Shown here: piece by piece, positions 1 to 5,297 of the stretch
Numbering within the stretch: the first letter of the stretch is position 1
Layout of the letters: the number at the start of each line of letters is the position of its first letter
Assembly (NCBI GenBank): GCA_947450015.1
Contig: CANFUB010000202.1
Location: forward strand, 1-5,297
Source of the DNA: Bacteroidota bacterium
GTDB lineage: Bacteria; Bacteroidota; Bacteroidia; NS11-12g; UBA955
Reading direction: 5' to 3'
Length of the DNA stretch: 5,297 nucleotides
Program-made: the position numbers and the translations under genes
The notes under the pieces: model-generated
Told to the model about the DNA's origin: nothing
Seen by the model: only the letters and a program-made list of their open reading frames with translations
Databases searched by the model: none

Positions 1-20
1 ATAAATATATCAATCAATCG

Positions 21-1256
21 ATGCGTGCAGAGATCATAACAATAGGGGATGAATTATTAATCGGCCAAGTAGTGGATACCAACAGTGCTTGGCTTGGACA
101 AATGTTGAATAAATTCGGCATAAAAATTCATAGAATTAATTCTATCAGTGATGATGCAACGGAAATAAAATTGCAATTATCTGAATGTCTAAATCGAAGT
201 GAGTTGATAATTGTCACAGGTGGACTGGGTCCAACAAAAGATGATATCACAAAAAAAACATTGGCAGATTATTTTGGAATGGGCTGGCGCACAGATGCAA
301 TTGTATTGGCGCAATTGGCTTCGTTTTTTAAGCACCGCGGTCGCGAAATGTTAGAAGTAAATAAATTACAAGCCGAGTTGCCAGATGGCTGTATCACACT
401 TTTTAATGAATGGGGTACCGCGCCAGGTATGTGGTTCGAGCATGAAGGTAAAATTATTATAAGCATGCCAGGGGTGCCTTATGAGATGAAAAATATTTTT
501 GAGTTTAAGGCATTGCCATTGATCAACGAACGGTTTTCGCAACCTAAATTATTTCATAAAACAATCGTTACAATCAATGTTCCTGAATCGATATTGGCGA
601 AAAGAATTGAGCAAGTAGAGGATAATTTACCAAGCTATATTAAGTTGGCTTATTTGCCCAATTGGAACATTGTGCGCTTGCGTTTAACAGGTGTTGAACA
701 AACAGGAAAGGATATTGTTAATGAGATTGAAGCATATACGCAAGCCATACAAACGATACTTGGCGATGCGGTTGTTGCAACCGAAGATATGAGCATGGCT
801 GAAATTGTTTTCAATCAATTGAGTGCAAAAAATCAAACATTGGGTATAGCAGAAAGTTGCACTGGTGGCTACATATCTCACCAAATGACCATGCTACCTG
901 GTGCCTCTAAAGTATTTGTTGGTTCGGTGGTAAGTTATAGTAATTCTGTAAAGCATCACCAATTAGGCGTTGAGTCGACCTTGTTTGAAACTGTGGGAGC
1001 GGTGAGTGAACAAGTGGTGACACAAATGGTAGAAGGGGTGCGCGAACGCTTAACAACAGATTATGCCATTGCCGTTTCAGGTGTTGCTGGTCCTGGTGGC
1101 GGAAGTGTTGAAAAGCCAGTAGGGACAGTTGTAATTGGTGTTTGTAATAAAGATACAACCCTTGTAAGAACGTTTCACTTTATTGGCGATCGCATGAATG
1201 TGATTGGTCGCTCGAACAACATGGCCTTTGAAATGCTGCGTCAGTTGATTCAATAA
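21..1256 (+). CDS. cinA: CinA family nicotinamide-nucleotide amidohydrolase (competence/damage-inducible protein A)
   Basis: The 411-residue product has the usual length of two-domain CinA. The N-terminal MoCF-biosynthesis-like domain (about residues 1-170; COG1058, linked in the family to ADP-ribose pyrophosphatase activity) shows AEIITIGDELL at 3-13, TGGLGPTKDD at 66-75, GTAPGM at 132-137 and MPGVPYEM at 149-156. A linker domain follows. The C-terminal CinA amidase domain (about 255-410) shows AESCTGG at 277-283, SYSNSVK at 305-311, SGVAGPGGG at 353-361 and KPVGTV at 365-370. Ser279, Tyr306 and Lys311 match the conserved polar residues of NMN deamidases, which turn NMN into NaMN plus ammonia in cytoplasmic NAD salvage. 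The ATG at 21 is chosen because the family begins with M-[KR]-AEIITIGDELL; no Shine-Dalgarno is visible in the 20 bases before it. The gene looks intact. The name reflects family history; no competence role can be read here. Confidence 0.96.
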   Translation: MRAEIITIGDELLIGQVVDTNSAWLGQMLNKFGIKIHRINSISDDATEIKLQLSECLNRSELIIVTGGLGPTKDDITKKTLADYFGMGWRTDAIVLAQLASFFKHRGREMLEVNKLQAELPDGCITLFNEWGTAPGMWFEHEGKIIISMPGVPYEMKNIFEFKALPLINERFSQPKLFHKTIVTINVPESILAKRIEQVEDNLPSYIKLAYLPNWNIVRLRLTGVEQTGKDIVNEIEAYTQAIQTILGDAVVATEDMSMAEIVFNQLSAKNQTLGIAESCTGGYISHQMTMLPGASKVFVGSVVSYSNSVKHHQLGVESTLFETVGAVSEQVVTQMVEGVRERLTTDYAIAVSGVAGPGGGSVEKPVGTVVIGVCNKDTTLVRTFHFIGDRMNVIGRSNNMAFEMLRQLIQ

Positions 1257-1284
1257 ATATACAACTAATTTTAAACTCCGAATT

Positions 1285-2715
1285 ATGAAGAACAAGTTAT
1301 TAATGTTTACTATCTTTTTGTTCATTATCGATATTAATGCAAAAGTGTGGAACATCGGTCCTAGTAGGACATATCAATATTGCAGCCAAGTAGCTGCATT
1401 GGTAAAGGCAGGTGATACTATTCAAATTGATTTTGCGACTTATAAAAATGACAAACAAGTGTTATGGTCAGCAGATAATTTATTTTTAGTAGGTGTGGGT
1501 GGCCGACCGCGTTTAGAAGCAGGCGCTATCATCGCAAATGATGCTACCAATGGCAAAGGCATTTTTGTTATCAGTGGTGCCAATGTGCATGTTCACAATA
1601 TAGAATTTGCGAATGCCGTTGTTCAGAGTAACAATGGGGCAGGTATTCGACAAGAGGGTAGAAATTTATGGGTAACCCAATGTAAGTTTGATGCCAATGA
1701 AATGGGTATACTTTGCGGTAATATTGCCAATTGTAAAACAACGGTTGAGTATTCAGAATTTTTGAATGGAGGCAGTGTCGCCAATCCGGGTTACCAACAC
1801 AATATTTATATTAACCATATTGATACATTTGTTTTTCGCTTCAACTACAGCCACAATGCATTGGCCGAAGGACATGAATTGAAAAGCAGGGCGAATTATA
1901 ATTTTATTTTATACAATCGTATTGCCAATGAGACCACCATCGATAGTCGCAATATTGATTTGCCGAATGGTGGTAATGCTTTGGTTATGGGCAATGTTAT
2001 TGAGCAAAATCAGAATTCTTCTAACAGTAATATTTTAGGTTATGGACTCGAAGGATTGACCAATACTGCGCCCCACAAATTGTATGTGATAAACAATACA
2101 TTCGTCAACAAAAAGACTACAGGTAGTTTTATTAATGTGGCTGATTCAACATTTTTGCTTTTTTTTATAAATAATATTTTAGCTGGGGCTAAAACAGGCG
2201 GTTTAATAATTGGTGCCCCTATTTATTTAGATTCCTTTAATAATTTCATGGCAGATAATTTATCTTTTTTTAAATTCAAGGATGCTAGTGCCAAAGATTA
2301 TCATTTGCTTGCTTCATCTCCGGTCATCAACCATGGTTCTAATATTTTTTTTAGTATGGCAGGTTACGATGTAACTCCGATGTTTGAATATGTTGACATC
2401 TGTTCTTCTAAAGAAAGAGATGCTGATGGCAGAATTGATATTGGTGCATACGAGTATGAGCCAGTGTCAATTTTATATAAGCCGATAAATTATCTATTTC
2501 AAGTGGTGCCAAATCCCAATAGTGGCCATTTTAGCTGTATTGGCAATGCACCTTTAGAATCAATAGAAGTTATTAATAGTCTTGGGCAAATCTGTTTTTC
2601 ACAGAGAGAGGTTACAGGTAATAAAATTGAAATAGAGGGACTAGCAAAAGGTATTTACATCGTTATTGTAAAAGGTGATAATGAGCAGCAAGTTCGGAAA
2701 ATAGTTGTGCAATAA
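1285..2715 (+). CDS. Secreted right-handed parallel beta-helix protein with T9SS type A C-terminal sorting domain
   Basis: The 476-residue product starts with a signal peptide (KNK, a hydrophobic stretch at 5-15, likely cleavage after INA at 17-19). Residues about 60-310 carry short beta-helix-type repeats with N-x-F/I and Asn-ladder patterns (VHNIEFANA, VTQCKFDAN, VEYSEFLNG, LYVINNTFVN, FFINNILAG). A denser conserved-looking block spans 172-254: HNIYINHID, YSH, GHELKSRA, LYNRI, DLPNGG, GNVIEQ, LGYGLEG. Residues 336-391 (KDYHL, SPVINHGSN, DADGRIDIGAYEY) resemble a choice-of-anchor-Q region. Residues 404-476 (VVPNPNSGHF, IEVINSLGQ, LAKGIYIVIVKG, KIVVQ) are a T9SS type A sorting domain, so the protein should cross the outer membrane by T9SS and be released or surface-attached. 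The gene follows cinA by 28 bp with no terminator between, so co-transcription is possible. The fold suggests carbohydrate binding or cleavage, but no enzyme family is recognised and the substrate is unknown. Confidence 0.9.
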   Translation: MKNKLLMFTIFLFIIDINAKVWNIGPSRTYQYCSQVAALVKAGDTIQIDFATYKNDKQVLWSADNLFLVGVGGRPRLEAGAIIANDATNGKGIFVISGANVHVHNIEFANAVVQSNNGAGIRQEGRNLWVTQCKFDANEMGILCGNIANCKTTVEYSEFLNGGSVANPGYQHNIYINHIDTFVFRFNYSHNALAEGHELKSRANYNFILYNRIANETTIDSRNIDLPNGGNALVMGNVIEQNQNSSNSNILGYGLEGLTNTAPHKLYVINNTFVNKKTTGSFINVADSTFLLFFINNILAGAKTGGLIIGAPIYLDSFNNFMADNLSFFKFKDASAKDYHLLASSPVINHGSNIFFSMAGYDVTPMFEYVDICSSKERDADGRIDIGAYEYEPVSILYKPINYLFQVVPNPNSGHFSCIGNAPLESIEVINSLGQICFSQREVTGNKIEIEGLAKGIYIVIVKGDNEQQVRKIVVQ

Positions 2716-2718
2716 TTA
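2713..2718. other. Convergent gene junction with abutting stop codons
   Basis: The plus-strand beta-helix gene ends with TAA at 2713-2715 and the minus-strand AIM24-family gene ends with TAA read from 2718 to 2716, so no base separates them. No hairpin with a T tract is visible close to either side. Transcripts from each side must therefore end inside the opposite gene or by a mechanism not visible here. Confidence 0.9.
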
Positions 2719-3516
2719 AATGCCATCGCCATCCAACAAGTTACCTAAACCACCAAGTATGGAGCCTTCCTCTTTACGGCCACCAACGCTGCCATAGCTC
2801 ATGATTCTTGACGCTAAGCGGCTAATTGGCAAACTTTGTATCCAAACTTTTCCTGGTCCTTCGAGGGTTGCAAAAAACAAACCTTCGCCACCAAAAATAG
2901 TATTTTTAATGCCACCAATAAATTGAATATCGTAATGCACTGTTTGTGTAAATGCAACGATACAGCCCGTATCTATTTTTATTAACTCGCCCGGTTGCAA
3001 TTCGCGTTCTAATACATGGCCGCCTGCATGCACAAAGGCCATGCCATCGCCTTCTAGTTTTTGCATGATAAACCCTTCGCCACCAAATAAGCCAGTGCCT
3101 AATTTTCTTTGAAATTCTATGCCTACAGAAACGCCTTTAGCAGCGCACAAAAACGCATCTTTTTGACAAATGATTTTACCATTCATGCGGTACAAATCTA
3201 AAGCGATAATTTTACCAGGGTAGGGTGCTGCAAAAGTGACTCTCTTTTTACCGCTGCCATTGTTTGTAAACGCAGTCATAAATAAACTTTCGCCAGTTAA
3301 TAAACGTTTGCCGGCTGACATTAATTTGCCAAGAAAACCGCTGTTGTTGTTATTGTTGCTGCCATCGCCAAAGATGGTCTCCATTTGAATTTCGCGGTCC
3401 ATCATCATAAAACTACCGCTTTCGCCAATGGCTGTTTCTTGTGGGTCGAGTTCAAGCTCAACACACTGCATTTCTTCGCCTATTATTCTATAATCAATTT
3501 CGTGGTTTTGTATCAT
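2716..3516 (-). CDS. TIGR00266 / AIM24 family protein
   Basis: The 266-residue product has the usual length of TIGR00266 (AIM24-like) proteins, predicted all-beta and soluble; the family shares its name with a yeast mitochondrial protein, and its bacterial function is not established. It has no signal peptide or membrane segment. Three related beta segments are visible: LLTGESLF at 72-79, LFGGEGFIMQKLEGDGMAFVHAGG at 143-166 and IFGGEGLFFATLEGPGKVWIQSLP at 207-230. A polar loop at 53-59 holds five consecutive Asn (3343-3357), and the C-terminus is glycine-rich (YGSVGG, GSILGGLGNLLDGDG), as is common in this family. The ATG at 3514-3516 fits a typical start (I-x-Y-x-I-x-G near residues 7-13); no Shine-Dalgarno precedes it. 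It lies 56 bp downstream of the M1 peptidase gene on the same strand, so it may be read from that gene's transcript or from its own promoter. The gene appears intact. Confidence 0.9.
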   Translation of the reverse strand: MIQNHEIDYRIIGEEMQCVELELDPQETAIGESGSFMMMDREIQMETIFGDGSNNNNNSGFLGKLMSAGKRLLTGESLFMTAFTNNGSGKKRVTFAAPYPGKIIALDLYRMNGKIICQKDAFLCAAKGVSVGIEFQRKLGTGLFGGEGFIMQKLEGDGMAFVHAGGHVLERELQPGELIKIDTGCIVAFTQTVHYDIQFIGGIKNTIFGGEGLFFATLEGPGKVWIQSLPISRLASRIMSYGSVGGRKEEGSILGGLGNLLDGDGI

Positions 3517-3551
3517 ACTTCAAAATTCAATGTTGGAAAATTCACTTCAAA
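3517..3551. repeat. Overlapping pair of 8-bp direct repeats before the AIM24-family gene
   Basis: Two 8-bp words each occur twice in the short gap: ACTTCAAA at 3517-3524 and 3544-3551, and AAAATTCA at 3522-3529 and 3537-3544 (plus-strand reading). The block ends directly at the AIM24-family start codon. On the minus strand TTAATTTG (3555-3548) matches five of the six fixed bases of the Bacteroidota -7 element TAnnTTTG, but the nearest upstream TTG (3572-3570) is only 14 bases away, shorter than usual. The repeats are certain; a promoter or operator role is a guess, since short repeats also arise by chance in AT-rich DNA. Confidence 0.4.
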
Positions 3552-3572
3552 TTAAAATCGACCAATACGCAA

Positions 3573-5297
3573 TTATTTATCGTTTAAAGTCGTATCGTAT
3601 TTTGCCAAAACAACTTCAATTTTCTTTCTACTTGCTTCCATTATTTTAGCAGCTTGTGCATAGTAAACTTTATTTTCCTTGTCGATTCTTTTGTATAAAT
3701 TTAAATAGAAAATTTTCAGTGTAGCAGCCGATTGTAGTTCTTTTAAACACTCAATCGCTCGCTCTTTTTTAATGTTGTTAGCCGCCATTGAATTAAGTTC
3801 AACGAGTAACTCATCAATTAAATCAAGTTGGTTGTAAAGGGTTAAATAATTAAGACCTGTGGTAGCATTCGAATACGAATTGTCATCCGCATTTTTCAAG
3901 TGTGAAATAAAAAAGTCTATCTCATTGTTTTTGCTGTAACGGCCAACTGTATAAAAGACATAGCTCTGTAATTGTAAGTTTTTTTCTTCTCTGTGTTCGT
4001 TTGCGAAATTATAAGCAACTTCTTTATTGATTGATCCCAATGCTTGAAGTGCTTTTGAACAAACATTGTATGAAGAGTCGTGAAGCATTTTAGTTAAACG
4101 GTCTTCATCTTTTTGCTCTTGAAGAAAAGGAATACAAGCCGCTCTAACTGCCGATTTAGGGTCGCTCATGGCCAAGGTTTCAATATCGGTTAAAACAGGT
4201 TTGGCTTCAATGTCTGTGAGTTCTAAGCTGTTTAAATTATCTAAGGCTGTTTCTCTTAAATACCAAAATGAATCATTTAAATATTTACTGTTGTAGATGA
4301 CCCTTTGACCTTTGTCTTGTTGTAATTCATTAAGTTGTTTAAGTGCTTCGGCTTTGTGTGTGGCAAGGGTAGCATATTTCAATTGGTCTTCCCAAGCAGC
4401 AATGCTTTTGGTTTCAGTAATGTCGGCAAGTAATTGGTGTTCCGCATCGAATACAACTGCTAAAGGTTTGCTTTTAGATTTTAGGCCAAAAGTTTGTGAA
4501 TCTTTGTCAACAATAATGCGATGTCTTTCAATTCCTTTTGCGGTATAAATATCAATGTCTATTGGTAACTTATAAACCGTTGATTTTTGAATCACGGTGA
4601 TGCCGTATAGTTCGCCTGAACCATTGTATGTTTGGTGTTTTACTTCAATTTCTGGGTGGCCCGCATTGATGAACCATTGGTTGAAAAACCAGTTTAAATC
4701 TTCGCCAGTTACTTCTTCGAAAGTTGTTCTTAGATTGCTTAATTCAACAGTTTTGAAAGCATTTCTTGTAAGGTATAAATTGAGGGATTTAAAGAAGGCT
4801 TCATCACCAACATATTTGCGCAACATGTGCAAAATGGCACCCCCTTTTTGATAGCTATGTCTGTCAAATAAATCATCGCGTTTGCTGTAGTTATAGCGAA
4901 TCATTGGTACTTGTTTGTCTTCTGCTTCATTCAAATAATAACTTAGAAACTCATCAAATTTCAAATCGGCTTCGTTTCTGCCATATTTGTGTTCGTTCCA
5001 AAGGTATTCGCCATAGGTTGCAAAAGATTCATTTAAAGGAATGTTACTCCAGCTTTCGCAGGTCACTAAATCGCCAAACCAATGGTGAAATAATTCATGA
5101 CAAATCACATCCTCGTAGGTGTTATCGAGGTGTTCGCGGTTGGTATGGTTTAATTTGTCAAAGTGCACCACACAGCCAGTGTTCTCCATGGCGCCACTCA
5201 CAAAATCGCGCACAACCACTTGATCAAATTTTGGCCAAGGGTAATCGTAGCCTAGTTTTTTACTGTAGAATTCAAGCATTTCTGGGGTATTGCCAAA
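3573..5297 (-). CDS. M1 family zinc metallopeptidase (aminopeptidase), N-terminus outside the window
   Basis: The frame is open to the right edge, giving 574 residues; the Met at 5277-5279 is internal, because FGNTPE before it continues the family sequence. Fragment numbering is used here. The exopeptidase motif GAMEN is at 35-39 (5181-5195). HELFH at 67-71 (5085-5099) followed by 18 residues and Glu90 forms the HExxH-x18-E zinc site, with Glu68 the expected general base. Tyr149 in SYQKGG matches the catalytic tyrosine of the family. A probable beta-sandwich domain begins near HPEIEV (214). From about 305 to the end the protein is helical and HEAT-like (ETALDNL, AVRAACIPFL, VCSKALQALGSI). The catalytic core is complete, so an active aminopeptidase is expected. 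About 270-290 N-terminal residues, including any signal peptide, lie beyond the window, so location is unknown. The C-terminus (TTLNDK) has no T9SS sorting domain. Confidence 0.95.
   Translation of the reverse strand, partial: FGNTPEMLEFYSKKLGYDYPWPKFDQVVVRDFVSGAMENTGCVVHFDKLNHTNREHLDNTYEDVICHELFHHWFGDLVTCESWSNIPLNESFATYGEYLWNEHKYGRNEADLKFDEFLSYYLNEAEDKQVPMIRYNYSKRDDLFDRHSYQKGGAILHMLRKYVGDEAFFKSLNLYLTRNAFKTVELSNLRTTFEEVTGEDLNWFFNQWFINAGHPEIEVKHQTYNGSGELYGITVIQKSTVYKLPIDIDIYTAKGIERHRIIVDKDSQTFGLKSKSKPLAVVFDAEHQLLADITETKSIAAWEDQLKYATLATHKAEALKQLNELQQDKGQRVIYNSKYLNDSFWYLRETALDNLNSLELTDIEAKPVLTDIETLAMSDPKSAVRAACIPFLQEQKDEDRLTKMLHDSSYNVCSKALQALGSINKEVAYNFANEHREEKNLQLQSYVFYTVGRYSKNNEIDFFISHLKNADDNSYSNATTGLNYLTLYNQLDLIDELLVELNSMAANNIKKERAIECLKELQSAATLKIFYLNLYKRIDKENKVYYAQAAKIMEASRKKIEVVLAKYDTTLNDK

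Noticed and set aside
269..884. Two short minus-strand open frames inside cinA
   Set aside because: They are antisense to conserved CinA sequence and show no family resemblance or plausible start context.
907..1355. Minus-strand open frames across the 3' half of cinA and into the next gene
   Set aside because: They lie opposite the strongly conserved CinA amidase domain, and their translations are low-complexity without recognisable domains. They are antisense shadows.
2157..2184. T-rich stretch in the beta-helix gene as a terminator or slippage site
   Set aside because: It encodes hydrophobic and Asn residues (LLFFINNIL) in frame, the frame continues to the sorting domain, and no GC-rich stem precedes it.
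4312..4851. Two plus-strand open frames opposite the M1 peptidase
   Set aside because: They mirror the conserved M1 coding sequence; the Ser/Cys/Leu-rich translations are typical of shadow frames.
5277..5279. The ATG at 5277-5279 as the start of the M1 peptidase
   Set aside because: The frame continues upstream to the window edge as FGNTPE, which fits M1 sequence before the GAMEN region, and an enzyme starting here would lack the N-terminal domain. The gene is cut by the window.
1..5297. A defence system, mobile element, CRISPR array or tRNA
   Set aside because: No transposase, integrase, nuclease, spaced repeat array, terminal inverted repeat or tRNA-like fold was seen; the four genes fill nearly all of the window.

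Overview
The window reads as an ordinary chromosomal segment of a member of the Bacteroidota. The best evidence is the second gene, whose product ends in a type IX secretion system (T9SS) C-terminal sorting domain, a system essentially confined to that phylum. The AT-rich composition, the lack of Shine-Dalgarno sequences before the starts, and the Bacteroidota-like character of the CinA, AIM24-type and M1 peptidase sequences agree with this. Genus cannot be judged from the sequence alone.

Layout: two plus-strand genes face two minus-strand genes. On the plus strand, 21-1256 is a full-length two-domain CinA (NMN deamidase / damage-inducible protein family). It is followed after 28 bp by 1285-2715, a secreted right-handed parallel beta-helix protein with a signal peptide, a choice-of-anchor-Q-like block and a T9SS sorting domain. 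On the minus strand, entering from the right edge, 3573-5297 is the C-terminal two thirds of a zinc M1-family aminopeptidase with an intact catalytic core and a helical-repeat tail. It is followed after 56 bp by 2716-3516, a TIGR00266/AIM24-family protein. The two convergent units meet with stop codons directly touching (2713-2715 and 2716-2718). No stretch of 300 bp lacks a gene. The longest non-coding gap is the 56 bp at 3517-3572, which holds overlapping short direct repeats.

How the genes fit together: they do not form an obvious pathway. CinA is a housekeeping pyridine-nucleotide salvage enzyme; the beta-helix protein is an exported surface or extracellular protein of unknown substrate; the M1 peptidase trims peptides; the AIM24-like protein has no established bacterial role. 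I found no mobile element, CRISPR array, RNA gene, phage gene or defence system. The most interesting item is the conserved His/Glu/Lys/Arg-rich block in the beta-helix protein, which could mark an uncharacterised polysaccharide-active site.
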